A stretch of DNA of 64,000 nucleotides from Plantago ovata (taxonomy: Eukaryota; Streptophyta; Magnoliopsida; Lamiales; Plantaginaceae): contig JAHHQI010000106.1 in NCBI GenBank assembly GCA_028274465.1, positions 124,001 to 188,000 of the forward strand, written 5' to 3'. The notes beneath the pieces are model-generated. The model was not told the origin of the DNA, made no database searches, and worked only from the letters and a program-made list of their open reading frames with translations. This document shows positions 10,485 through 21,199 of the stretch, one piece after another. The stretch's first letter is position 1; every line of letters begins with the position of its first letter. Both the position numbers and the translations under genes were made by a program.

Positions 10485-11807
10485 ATGGCATCAAGAAGAA
10501 CCAAGAGATCAGGGGGAGAAGGGACCTCGAGTGCCCAACAAAAGGCCACACCCGGCGAGTATCGCCAATCGGGGAGGGAATGGCAATTCGAAGCGAGTTT
10601 CCATGCCCACAAGCACACGTACATTTCTGAGAGGAGCATTCGCTTCACGGCTGGTGAGAGCGAGTTGGATGGTGCCAGAGAGCTCAACAAGCTCATTACT
10701 GAGCGAGGCTGGAAGTACTATGGCGAGGTCATGCCAAATTGGGACCAAGCAGTAGTGAAGGACTTCTACATTCCCTTCACGGACTACAATGAACGGACCG
10801 GTGAGGTTCCCGTCCGCGGTGTTGGGGTCGAGTTTACTCCTTTGAGTATCATTAGCTTCATTATGCGATTGGATAGGCCACTGGCGCGGGATCCAAACCG
10901 CCAGCCTGCATCCAACGAGAGATTTGATCCCGCGGAGCTCTATGTCTACGACCGGGAGTCTGATCATTACCCCATGGAGGTACTGAATGGCATTACTGTG
11001 GAAGATTTTGAATTGCCTGATGAACCACCCCGGATTTTGCGCCACAACGATCTCACCTTCGAGGCAAGGATGATGTTGAAGTTCGTTCAAGCCAATCTGA
11101 TTCCTAGCACACATGATTCCGAGGTTCAGTCCTATTACGGAGTCCTAGTCTATGCTCTCTTGCATGATTTGCCTCTCACTCCTGGCATCGTCATCTTCGA
11201 GGAATTCAAGCGCCGCCGTAATGCAAACCGGAAGCTTGCCTTTGGTAACTTGATCACGGGCATGTGCAAGGAGGCCGGAGTTCCCGACCTCGTACTGGAC
11301 AAGAAGCCGAAGAAATCCATCAACATTGATACGTACAATGAGATGTACGGGACTTGGTGCACTCAGCAAGGAGAACCCATGCAACCGAGGGTTACGCGCC
11401 ATGTGACACCTCCTCCACCTCCGCCTACGGCCGGACAAGGAAGCTTCGACTTCTCGTGGATCAACCAGATCTTGGTCGATCAGTTTGGTAGCTTCCAAAC
11501 CACCATGTTGGAGGCTCAATCGACCCATCTTACCGAGCAATTCCGGGGATTTGAGGAGCGCGAAGTCAAGAGGTGGGAGGACTTCCGTGTGATGGAGGAG
11601 CAGCGTTGGGATGATTACCAAGGGCGTGTAGATCAGCGTTGGGAGGCCGCTCGAGCAGAGGACACTCGGCGTTGGAGAGCCCATCAGGAGGAAATGATGA
11701 ACCGCCATGATGCCTTAGCTCGCCGAATTCCGGGGTATACTTTCTATGATCAGACCGCTGGGAGTGGGAATGCCTTTCCTAACACCCCCTACGACCCCAA
11801 CTCCTAG
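10485..11807 (+). CDS. Athila ORF3 (plant transposon protein domain), intact
   Basis: Open frame of 440 codons from the ATG at 10485 (MASRRTKRSGG); the same frame opens at 10404 but the added residues look unrelated. Residues about 20-290 form one globular region (REWQFEASFHAHKHTYISER, RGWKYYGEVMPNWDQAVVKD, VEFTPLSIISFIMRLDRP), resembling the protein found downstream of pol in Athila elements. A proline run and a charged segment with repeated RW units (EQRWDDYQGRVDQRWEAAR) follow, likely a coiled coil. No signal peptide or membrane segment is visible, so an envelope role is not supported here. It is open although gag is dead. Function unknown. Confidence 0.8.
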   Translation: MASRRTKRSGGEGTSSAQQKATPGEYRQSGREWQFEASFHAHKHTYISERSIRFTAGESELDGARELNKLITERGWKYYGEVMPNWDQAVVKDFYIPFTDYNERTGEVPVRGVGVEFTPLSIISFIMRLDRPLARDPNRQPASNERFDPAELYVYDRESDHYPMEVLNGITVEDFELPDEPPRILRHNDLTFEARMMLKFVQANLIPSTHDSEVQSYYGVLVYALLHDLPLTPGIVIFEEFKRRRNANRKLAFGNLITGMCKEAGVPDLVLDKKPKKSINIDTYNEMYGTWCTQQGEPMQPRVTRHVTPPPPPPTAGQGSFDFSWINQILVDQFGSFQTTMLEAQSTHLTEQFRGFEEREVKRWEDFRVMEEQRWDDYQGRVDQRWEAARAEDTRRWRAHQEEMMNRHDALARRIPGYTFYDQTAGSGNAFPNTPYDPNS

Positions 11808-12063
11808 AGACACCAGCCGACAGGGGCCACATTTATCGGTAGTATTTGTATATTATCGTTATTTTGGCTTGTTTACTATTGTTGGTTGAAACTCTTTTCA
11901 TTTCGATTTGGTTGTATGATGTTGTGACTTTTGACTCTTGTACTTTTTTATTTGCTTTTGTAGTTGTGGCCTGTGTGCCTTTTGTCGTGATTAGTTTAGT
12001 CTAGTTTTTGTCTTGGTGCCTTAGGTGATTAAGATAGGAAAAAACATCGAAAATCTGGAAACA

Positions 12064-12215
12064 GAGCCAAGCGAAGCGCTTGGAAGGGCCAAGCGGTCCG
12101 CTTGAAATTCCATAAAGTTTTGCAACTTCCTGGAAATTCAAGCGGAGCGCCTGGAGCCTCCCAAGCGCTCCGCTTGCCAAGCGAACCGCAGTCAAGCGGT
12201 CCGCCTGGACCCTGT
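12064..12215. repeat. palindrome cluster upstream of the 3' end
   Basis: Units such as GCCAAGCGAAGCGCTTGG, CCAAGCGGTCCGCTTG and CCAAGCGCTCCGCTTG, plus an inverted pair around TTTCCTGG/CCAGGAAA-type sequence. Same motif family as at 6031, 9546 and 14190. Confidence 0.85.
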
Positions 12216-12895
12216 ACCCATATTTTTCTCGTTTTTCCATTCTTCTCACCTTTTCGCACCCGTTTTCACTTGTTTCTTAAGTCCTTTCAGGTACTACTCA
12301 TATATAGGAGATTGGACATGAACCTTTATCTCAGGGAAGTGTACTTTCAATCCAATTTTTCCTTTTCATTCAACTTTTCTTTGCTCGAGGACGAGCAAAA
12401 GTTTAGGTTTGGGGAGGGGGTATTGGATTTTCAGTACTATATGCTTGTGTGGTTCGTACATGCCTGATTTTACTCAAGTTCATGTGATTTGTCGTGTTTT
12501 TTTAAATTTTTGCATGCATATCATCCATAGATTAGTTGTTGCACGTTGTTGTGTGTGGAGTTTATTGCCAAGTCTTTTGAACTTTTTTATTGAGTAGACT
12601 AAGTGTTTATGACCATTGTTCATATGTTGCATCACTTTGCAAGTAGTTTGAGGTTTGTCTCGCTTGGTTTGTCACATTCGCTTGTGCACTAGTTAAGCTT
12701 AGTAGTCTCGACATCACCTTGAGTGGTGTTTCTTCTGCTGCGGTTCACGATGGCCTTATAAAATGATGCATGTTAGAGTCTATGGTTGTAACCCGTGTAA
12801 TTATGTACGTAAGAGGCGACAAGTTCTTCACCTCGATTAGAGATTGCCAAATGCCTAGGAAGGAGGTAGTGTGAGGTGTGCGATTCCTTGTATTA

Positions 12896-13113
12896 AACCT
12901 ATTCTATCGAATAGGTTTGGGGAGGGGGTTGCTTCGTTATACTTGTCTTTCGTCTTTGAGTCGTTGTAAAGTTTCCCTTTTTCTTTTTCTCTTTGTTTTG
13001 TGTCCCAACCTATTCTTTCGAATAGGTTTGGGGAGACGTCTTTGTAAAAGAGTCTTTCCTTTTTCTTTTTCGTCTTTGTACTCAAACCTATTCCTTCGAA
13101 TAGGTTTGGGGAG
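12896..13113. repeat. three PPT-like hairpins (AACCTATTC..GAATAGGTT-TGGGGAG)
   Basis: Three copies, at about 12896-12921, 13008-13035 and 13084-13113, each with arms CCTATTC and GAATAGG around a short TTCGA-type centre, followed directly by TTTGGGGAG. The tail matches the real PPT at 13856-13866. Extra internal PPT copies could prime additional plus strands; that is inference. Confidence 0.85.
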
Positions 13114-13867
13114 GTGTTTTTGACACTTAGTACTGCTGCTTGCCCCTTTATAAAAAAAAGAAAGAGAAAAGAAAAGAAGAAGAAAAGAAAAAGAAATATA
13201 AAAAAAAAAGAGAAAAGAAAAAAAAAAAAGGGGGAATAAAGAATAAGACCCAAAAAGCAAAAGAAGGGTCGTTGCAAGCCAAAAATCAGTCTAGTAAAGT
13301 GTAAGTGTCATGTAAATATTTGTTATTGTGAAGTTATCGAGTTGTAAATTCTATCTTTCGTTTCGCGTCGCCTTTGTCCAAGGCCTGTTCTTGACCATCC
13401 TCGTCTTTCTATTCAAGAAGTGGTTGAAAGAGGCTCATTCTTGAGAGTCTGGGTAGAATAGGGGAGTGTTATCTTCTAAGGGAACCCTCCTTCGTTTGAT
13501 GAGAGCCAGTATTGGTTCGCCCTCTCTTGAGGAAAAGTCTCGCTTGGTGAACAGTAGTAAGCGCTCGGTTTCATAGGCACGGGGCAATTGTAGTATGATA
13601 ACATGCATCATTGTGTCGTCACTGACCAGGTCCAGGTAGAAGATGTTACGAGAGACTCCTTTGTTTAATCAAGTGCACATGAGAATGTGTATATTCGCAA
13701 TCGAGGCATTCTTCAACCTACTTGCATGTCATGCTCATTTGGTTTTGTTCATAAGCATTTGGTAGATTCAATAGATTAGTTCACTTTACTTGGCATGAGA
13801 CTCCTTTTGTGTTGCATTTAGGATAGTTTGTTGCTTGAGGACAAGCAAAGGTTTGGTTTGGGGAGTT

Positions 13868-15270
13868 TGATGAACGAATTTTTGACGCATTCATCTTGTC
13901 TTTTTTACCTTCTTTTGCTATCTTTTAGCCTTGTTTTTTGGTTAGTTTTGTAGAATAGTGTCACGTTTTGTGTTTTCTGCATTTTCAGGAACTTAGGTAC
14001 GAAACGGCGTTTTTGGAGCTAAAAACGAGCCTTTTTTATGGAAAAGCTGGCCCCGTTGAAGTTCCCCAATCTCCGTGGCTTGTTCGTAAGTGTTTGAGCG
14101 TCAATAAGCATCGAGAAGGATGAGTCCAAGGCACCCGAGGGCCGTGCGAGGGCAAAAAGATTGAGTTTGAAGACAAAAATCTGCCCAGGAGCCAAGCTAA
14201 GCGCCTGGAATAGTGAAGCGCTCCGCTTCATTTTCCAGGAGCTTTGGCACAGAAGCCAAGCGAAGCGCTTGGAGTGCCAAAGCGCTTCTCTTGCCAAGCG
14301 CTCCGCTTGGCTTCTCCAAGCGGTCCGCTTGGCAGCGGTTACGTTTTCGGATTTTCCTTCTTAGATCTGATCTTTGGTCATTTTTTGAATATCTTTTGAA
14401 CTGTAGCTTCGTTTTGGAGAGCTCCTAAGCCCCAAAACTCAGAGAAAACTCAGATTACATTGTATTTTAGCTTGGGATTCAAGGTTTTGATTGGAATTCA
14501 TCCTTTGTAATCATCTACGGAGAGGTTTTCTTTGATTTCCACCGATTAGTGACAGCTTTGGTGGTAACTTGTATCACTCTCTTGTCTTGTAGTTTGATAT
14601 GATGTATTCTGATTATTATTCATATGAATTGATGTCTATGTTGATGAATATGAGTAGCTAAATCTTTTGTGTTGGTGGTAGAATGTAGAATATGCATGCT
14701 ATGGGTTATGTTTATGCTTACATGAGATTGTGATTCAATCTTGCTGCAAATTTCTTCATATGATTCTTAGTTGCCTATAAAATATATTCGAATTGAGTAT
14801 AGTGACAAACTCTTGGTCAATGAAAGCTATAGGATTGTATGTTAGAGATTTTCAGCATGCTAGATAAATGGTGTTAGTGACAAGCACCTCTAAAGTATTG
14901 ATAGTGGTCTTTTATGATGTGTGTCTTGAAAGTTACCTAGACGAGTTGCTTAGCAGACTTGATCGAAGGTTTTACGCACTGAACTTGTGAGCATATTCGT
15001 AACCCATGCATGTGTATTTGATTTCTACCACCAACCGTTTTCCAAACTTGATTACAACAATCTGATTTCTCGTTGCTTTGTTCAAAGAAAACGATTCTAT
15101 AAACATTTGAACTTGTTGACTGAAATTACTAGCAAAAACCTCAAGCAAAGCCACGTTAGGTCCCGAGAGAACGACACTCGGGCACAACTTGCCATTGCAC
15201 TCTAGTTTGTGTAGTGATAAGTGTTCTTAGGCTTTTAAACAAATTTAATTGGTGAAAAACGACATCATCA
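13868..15270 (+). repeat. 3' LTR of the Athila-type element
   Basis: 1403 bp, near-identical to 5710-7111, including the palindrome cluster at 14190-14337. Preceded by the PPT and followed by the target duplication GATCA at 15271-15275. Confidence 0.95.
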
Positions 15271-16905
15271 GATCATCTTCATTGAGTCTGGTTCTTCTTT
15301 CCTTTGCGCCTTTCCTGGTCTTTGAAGGACATTTCGACATTCTCCTCTGGTGTTTTCCCCGTTGCCTCTCGAAAGGATTTTAGGGCCAACTCCAAGTCTT
15401 TGAAGCACTGACTAACCAAGGAGTCTTGGTCTTCTATTACCAACATGTTTGCTTTTGATGATCCCTTGGGATCTTCCACCACTGACTCCTTCCTTGGGTA
15501 CTCCACTAAGAAGTCCGCTACAACCTGAGCTTTTTTGGCTGACAGGGCCTGATAATCAATTTCAAATTCATTGAGCTAGATTGCCCACCTAGCTAGTCTC
15601 CCTGACAACTCTGGCCTTCCCAAGACTTGTTTGAGAGGCTGACTAGTGAGTACCACCACTTTGTGAGATCCAAAATATGGTTTAAGTCTTCTTGCTGTGT
15701 AAACCAAGGCAAAAGTCAACCTTTCAATATCCAAGTAGAGAGTCTCTACTCCACTCAACGCCTTACTTAAGTAGTAAATGGGCAAGTGATCATTTCCTTG
15801 AATCCTTACTAGCACGGAGCTGATGGCTTCTGGAACCGCTGCCAAATAGAGATATAAGGATTCTCCATCTTGCGGTTTGGAGAGAAGAGGTGGCGTCATC
15901 AAGTATTCTTTGAGCCTCTCAAATGGTTCCTCACATTCCTTAGTCCATTCAAATTGACTACTGTTCCTCAGCACTTTGAAGAAGGGGAGATTCTTTTCAG
16001 CTGATCTTGAAATGAACCGACTCAAGGAAATTGATTTTCCTACCAACTTTTGGACTTCATTTAGTGTCTTACGTTGTGGGAGCTCAAGAATAGCTTTGAT
16101 TTTCTCCGGATTTGCCTCAATTCCCCTCTGAGTTACCATGTAACCCAAGAACTTTCCTCCTTTGACTCCAAATGTGCATTTGGCGGGGTTCAACTTCATT
16201 CCGTACTTCCTCAAGATGAAAAAACATCTGTCCAAATGAGCAATGTGTTGATCTTCTGTCTTGCTTTTCACCAACATGTCATCAACATATACCTCCATTG
16301 TCTTTCCAAGCTCTTCTTTGAACATTTTGTTAACCAACCTTTGGTAGGTTGCTCCAGCGTTTTTGAGGCCAAAAGGCATCACATTGAAGCAATACACATT
16401 TTCATTTGCAAAAAAGGCTGTTTTTGGAACATCTTCGTTGGCCATTTTTACTTGGTAGAATCCCTGGTATGCATCCATGAAACTCAATAGAGCGCATCCC
16501 GCGATATAATCAACCAACTGGTCGATCCGTGGAAGTGGGTAAGGATCCTTCGGGCAATACTTGTTGAGTTTTGTGAAGTTGTTGCACATCCTCCATTTGC
16601 CAGGTCCTTTCTCCACAAGGAATACATTGCAATCCCAATCAGAGTATCTTACTTCTCTGATATGATCGGACAATGATGGCATTGTCCTCCGCACTGAAGT
16701 CTCTTCGCTTCTCTCGAAAATGAGTAATGGATGGATCAACGTTCAGACGGTGAACTGCGATCCTTGGATTAATTCCTTTGAGATCTTCAGTACTCCATGC
16801 AAAGATATCATTGTTCCTTTTGAGACACTCAATTAGTTTCATCTCGACTTCCAAGGTCATTTCCGTGCCAATCTTGGTAACTTTTTCGGTACTTCCCTCT
16901 ACCAC
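15271..16905 (-). pseudogene. Tat reverse transcriptase and RNase H, broken
   Basis: The RT block (16739-15576) has PLPRIDQLVDYIAG, FMDAYQGFYQVKMA, MPFGLKNAGATYQRL and the catalytic YVDD. The RNase H block (YLYLAAVPEAISSVLV, LARWAI) follows. A stop interrupts at about 15578-15576, after which the same protein resumes as AKKAQVVADFLVEYP and runs into the target duplication. Upstream, at 16905-16640, the pre-RT linker (NNDIFAWSTEDLKGI, FREKRRDFSAEDNA) is in another frame, with about ten codons missing near 16670. Clearly the same family as 1-1985. Confidence 0.92.
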
Positions 16906-18744
16906 TTGAATCTCTTTTAGAGTTTCTTTCGCTTCTATCTTATTTTCTTCGAAAAATTTCTTCTTTTGGAAGTTGGAGAGATTGGTGGTATGACCTTGTA
17001 GTCCTCAAGTTCTTTAACTTCTCCTATCAACTGTTCTTTTGCCTTCCTCTGTAAGGCTTTCCTTCTTCATTGAATGGGGCTTGGCTTCTCGGATTTTCTT
17101 TTCGAGTGACGTACTGAAAAGAAAGTGTCCATAGGTTGGCCAGTCCCTGTAGCATCTTCTCTTCTTGTGTGGGGACTTGAGACAGCCTTTGCTGAGAGGC
17201 TATAGCATGCCCAAGCTTCTTGAATGTTTCCTACCTCTTGACCGACTCCTCTCTTCGTGGGAAACTTCATCCTATTATGAACAGTTGACACCACCGCCTT
17301 GAATTGAGACAACGGTGGTCTTCCCAATACCACGAAATAGTCAAAAGGCATGTCGACCACTACGAAGGGAACATTCTTGGTGATTCTCTGGGGGTTTTTC
17401 CCCATTGATACCTGCAAGGTCAGGCTCCCCATAGGAATGATTGGCTGTCCTCCGAATCCGACGAGCGCACTTGCAACTTCTCTGATTCCTTCTTTTTGCG
17501 GGTTTATCCCCATTCTCTTCAAAGTTCCAGTGAATATTAAGTTGGCGTAACTCCCTGTATCCACTAGAACTCGTCAGATGGTGAACTTTGCAATGTCGAG
17601 CGCAACGACTAAAGGAACACAAGGGTCATGAATACCTCCCATTCCAGCACTTCTCAGTGGTAGCTCACTATCGTCGAAAGATATGATGTTTGATCCTGGG
17701 GAAGCGACTTCTCCGTACTTCGAGTTGTACTCTAGGAGGTCCCTAGCCGTTTTGTCCCTCGCGCTTCTTGAGTCCCCTCCGGATGGTCTTCCTGCTATGG
17801 TGAGGGCAAAAATTCTGCCATTCACCGGCAAGTTCTCAAAGTCTTGGTCATGATCTTCTTGATCTTTCCATCCTCCTTGGGTAGGAGGTGGAGGAGGTAA
17901 AGAAGCCTCTCCCCTTTTTGCTTCTGTCCTCTCATGCCTTGACGGTTCATCTTTTGCAACATAGTTCGCAAGTTGTCCTCTGCGAACTAAGGTCTCAATT
18001 TCGGTTTATAGAGTGAAGCACTCTTCCGTTGTGTGACCTTTTCCTTTGTGGAACTTGCAAAACTTATCAGAGTTCTTATTTCTCCTTGTCTCTTGGATGG
18101 GAGGAGGCCATTCAATATCAATATTTCTGGTCATAATAGTATGCAAGATGTCGGATCTTGGCCTATTAAGATCAGTATATTTGTCGTACCTTGTAGGTGG
18201 TCCTCCTCTCGGAGGAGTTTTCTGATCCCTGAACTCGCTCCTCTGGATACTCCCTTTGAGTAAATTGTGCCTTTGCTCAGGTTTCTTTCCTTTAGAGTGA
18301 TTGTGATTCTGATCTTGTTTCTAATTGTCTCTTTCTACTTTCGTGTGATCCTTTCCCCTTTCTCTAGAAGAGTTCGCTCTTACCTGGACCGTCTTCTGAA
18401 ATTCTTCAGCCCTAAAAAAGTCCTGGAAAAATTGTTCGAGCTCTTTGTAATTCTCTGTTCGAGAATATGAAAGTTGTTTTCTGAACTCCTCGTTGGAAGT
18501 ATTCCCATAGAGGTATTCCTTTCTCTCTTTTATGGTGTGCTCTTCTATCTGACAACATGCCTCATGGAATCTGTCCAAAAAAGTTCTTAAGTCTTCTTTT
18601 GGCTTCTGTACTATCTCCGCTAAGTACTTTACTCCTCTCCTCCTTCTAATTGCCTTTTCGAATATTTTGGTGAAATCCTGGTTGAGTTGTTTGTAGTTCT
18701 TGATGGACCCATTCTCCAAACCTGTCCACCACACCATTGCATCT
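16906..18744 (-). pseudogene. Tat gag and protease, broken and truncated
   Basis: From the right: a gag core fragment (18737-18321; GSIKNYKQLNQDFTKIF, FLDRFHEACCQI), a zinc knuckle (CKFHKGKGHTTEEC, about 18055-18015) followed by an in-frame TAA near 18008, a linker, then the protease. The active site reads RVLVDTGSYANLIF, with a TGA just before it near 17575. The protease end (MPFDYFVVLGRPPLSQF) is near 17350. The N-terminal part of gag is missing because an LTR begins at 18745. Confidence 0.85.
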
Positions 18745-19939
18745 TTATGAACGTGTATTTTACACTTTCATTTGACTCTTTTTCACCTATTTTAGCTATC
18801 CTCTATGTTAATTTAGCTATATTTTAGTGCATTTTATTAGAATAGTGTCACGTTGCCCTTTAGTTTGTATTTTACAGGTTTTGGGTGAAAAACGAGGTTT
18901 CCGGGCAATTATATTGAAGTAGACAAGGAATTGGTGTTCCGAAGGCCTAATTAGAGTATCTAGAAGATTCCGGATAGGATTTGAAGTCTAGGGGTCGAGT
19001 CTGAAGGCTAAAAGGCAAAAACCGAGTCCGAAAAGGAAAAGAAATCCAAAAACGCGTCGAAAATGCGTTTCCAGCCGACAGAAGGTCCAGGGCGAGTCGC
19101 CCGGGACGTGGGGCGAATCGCCTCACACCAGGCGAATCGCCCGGTGTGTGGGGCCACTCGCCCCACACCTGCCGAATGCCTATATATAGTTGCTCAGTTT
19201 TCTCCGTTTTTCATAATTTTCCAGACCTTTTCTCTCACCTTTCTCATTAGTTTTAGGTAGGAATTCTCCAGAGCCTGTTCTGGGGATTCTTAGCTTAGGA
19301 GATACTTTTTCTTAGCGTTTTGGAGCTTGTAATATCGCGATTGTTCGGAGATTGACAACCTTCGGTAGCATTGTATCTTACAGTTTTTCTATTTATATTT
19401 ATTTATCTTTCAACATGTTTTCATTCAATCTTGCTATGATTTCTGTTGGTTGCATGACATCTATGAGTAGCTAAACTTCTCGTTGGTGATAGTATGTGAT
19501 TTCTTAGCGAAGGGTTAATAATCATGCTAATGGCTATATCCCGCATTATACTTTGAGTTATTGCTTTATTTCTTTGATCTATCTAAAACCTCTATCTTCG
19601 TAGTGTTGAATAATAACGGAACACAATTGGACAATTCATTGATCAAAGATCTCTATGCAAAACCGGGGACTTCATGCATGATTATTAACCTGCTATGCTT
19701 TGAATGACCATACTATCACCAATCTCCATTATCTGATAAGAAAAACCTTTGCTAAGTCATCTGTTGATTTTATATTCTTAAGTTAGATTAGATAAAGCTA
19801 GTTATAGTCCTTTGAGATCGACACTCGAGGTTATTTTACTGCTACACTACGGTTTTCGTTGTAGTTGTGAATTGCCTTTGGCTCTAAACAAATTTATTTG
19901 ATTAACTAGAATCTGACAAGTTCTAAACACAGTTCATCA
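18745..19939 (+). mobile_element. LTR of a second Athila-type element, with leader start
   Basis: Begins TTATGAACGTG (one change from the expected TGATGAAC) and ends GTTCATCA. It is followed at 19940 by the same tRNA-Asp-like primer site as the complete element, so it is a 5' LTR rather than a solo LTR. Short stretches (TAGAATAGTGTCACGTT) are shared with the LTR at 5710. TATATATA at 19181-19188 is a likely promoter. The leader runs to about 20000, where LINE sequence takes over; no gag, ORF3 or second LTR was found. It truncates the Tat gag; no target duplication is visible. Confidence 0.8.
19088..19172. repeat. palindrome cluster upstream of the LTR TATA box (GGGCGANTCGCCC type)
   Basis: Three or four GC-rich palindromes in a row: GGGCGAGTCGCCC, GGGCGAATCGCC and GGCGAATCGCC, then GTGTGGGG facing CCCCACAC. 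They end about 10 bp before TATATATA. The motif differs from that of the LTR at 5710 but the arrangement is alike. Confidence 0.85.
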
Positions 19940-19961
19940 AATTGGCGTCGTTGCCGGGGAC
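19940..19961 (+). other. primer binding site of the second Athila-type LTR
   Basis: ATTGGCGTCGTTGCCGGGGA follows the LTR end within one base; same single deviation from tRNA-Asp as at 7112. Confidence 0.75.
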
Positions 19962-19984
19962 TATACTCCTTTTTTCTGTTTTAG

Positions 19985-21199
19985 CTTTTTTATATTTTCA
20001 GCAGGGAAGTTTCGGAGAAAATCGTGGAAGAGGCGGCGCGTGTTTCAAACGAGAAAGGTGGGGGCGTGGTAGAGGGAGCAGGGATCGAGGCTAGAGTTGA
20101 CTTGGAAGAAGAGATCGTCAGGGTGGTGTCAGGTGTAGGTGAAGAAAACGACACTGTTCAACCGTATGATTTTTCAGAAATCTCAGAGAAAGCAAGAAAG
20201 ACCAGAATAGCTCAGGTTGAAAGTGATGGCGTAGGGGTAGGGGTGCGACTGGGTTATTCAGAGGAAGGCTTGGAACCGTTGGGAGTTAATGAAATCGCTT
20301 TGGGGCCGTTGGATAGATCTGTGGGTCTTGGGCAAGGGCCAGATTCAACTTTACCTTTGAGCCAGACTAAGCGAGATTGTATTAAGGGGCCGGGAGCGTT
20401 GGGGCTATTGGATGATTCAGTGGGTCTTGGGCATGGGCCAGATATTTTATCACCTTTGGGCCAGATTCGGCGAGAAAGTGATAAGAGGCTGGAAATTATT
20501 GAGGTAGAAGATGTTGGGCCACAGAATCAAAAGCCTTATATGGGGGATTTTGGACCAGCGAATTTTGCAACTGGGCTTTCGTTCTCCCAGTTAGTTAAAA
20601 GATCCAAGGAAATTGTAAAGGAGAAGGGCTTAATTTTACCACCAGTTCTGGAAAGAGTTGCTGTAGGTAGTTCGACTTCTGGGAAAGTTAGTGAAGTTAA
20701 AGAGATTTCCAGAGGGGTCTTGACTAATGAGGAGGGCACCTCGAGCTCGGACTTATTCGGTTTGATGAAGCACATTGATCCTTCCGGGAGATTCTCAAAA
20801 AAAGGGAAGAAGAAATTGGGTAATCGAAGCAAGAATTCGAGTAATTCTAGAAAATCTAAGTCTCAAGCGGGAAAAAGGGCTTCTAAGAAAGAAGGGGGAC
20901 ACCACCGTAAAGAATCCCAAAGAAAAGAAAATTGGTCGAATTTTATAGGTGATTTGGAAAGTGATGGAGGGTTCATTGGAAGATCTAGTGTTGAGGGAGA
21001 TTTTCAAGAAAAGGCTCCAAGGGAGGGTAATGTAGTGGTTCATGAGTTGGTAGAAGTGGGGCTAAACCTTGGCTTTTTTAGTGAAACGGAGAAAGAAAAA
21101 GTGGGAGAGATTTTTGAGACTTGGGAGCAAAGGGATCTCAAAAGTGTGAAGGAGTCAATTGTCAATTTGGGTCTAGGAAACGTGAGTGGTGGATTATGA
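19985..21199 (+). pseudogene. LINE ORF1, C-terminal remainder
   Basis: The frame opens at 19985 after a stop at 19982 and has no ATG near its start (a GTG is at 20024). The visible 390 or so codons are acidic and Gly/Ser-rich. They include an internal near-repeat (LGPLDRSVGLGQGPD at about 20300, LGLLDDSVGLGHGPD at about 20400) and a basic segment (KKGKKKLGNRSKNSSNSRK, about 20800-20860). The N-terminal nucleic-acid-binding region and CCHC knuckle usual for plant L1 ORF1 are absent, which points to 5' truncation. It ends at 21199, overlapping the ORF2 ATG at 21197. Confidence 0.6.

Larger units (their letters stand above)
11808..13867 (+). other. Athila-type 3' internal region up to the PPT
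   Basis: Non-coding. It holds a palindrome cluster (12064-12215), three PPT-like hairpins (12896-13113), an A/G-rich stretch (13150-13245) and the terminal polypurine tract just before the LTR (GGTTTGGTTTGGGGAG at about 13851-13866). Confidence 0.75.
5710..15270 (+). mobile_element. Athila-type LTR retrotransposon, non-autonomous, 9.56 kb
   Basis: Two LTRs of 1402 and 1403 bp begin TGATGAAC and end CATCATCA, with a perfect 5-bp target duplication. The primer site just inside the left LTR resembles the 3' end of tRNA-Asp, as in Athila elements. The interior has a broken gag with a protease-like stub (7255-9233), palindrome clusters, an open ORF3 (10485-11807), three PPT-like hairpins and a terminal PPT. 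There is no reverse transcriptase or integrase, so mobilisation would need enzymes in trans. By eye the LTRs differ at about 14 sites plus one indel, near 1%, so the insertion is fairly recent. Confidence 0.93.
2845..18744 (-). mobile_element. decayed Tat-type Ty3/gypsy element, split by a nested Athila-type insertion
   Basis: Two minus-strand parts join across the insertion at 5710-15270. The right part (15271-18744) carries gag, protease, RT and RNase H. The left part (2845-5709) carries a second RNase H, zinc-binding and integrase regions and the 3' untranslated region. Domain order, including the extra RNase H after RT, fits the Tat lineage. Several stops and frameshifts make it inactive. 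The gag end is cut at 18744 by another LTR and no 5' LTR was found. The left boundary is uncertain. Confidence 0.85.

Noticed and set aside
10509..11114. 201-codon minus-strand frame (also 11145-11708)
   Set aside because: Antisense shadow of Athila ORF3; no recognisable domain.
12855..13277. Frames in the A/G-rich stretch of the Athila-type element
   Set aside because: Phe/Leu-rich reading of purine runs; no protein features.
18745..19939. Solo LTR
   Set aside because: A primer binding site and leader follow directly, so it is a 5' LTR whose interior has been lost or replaced.
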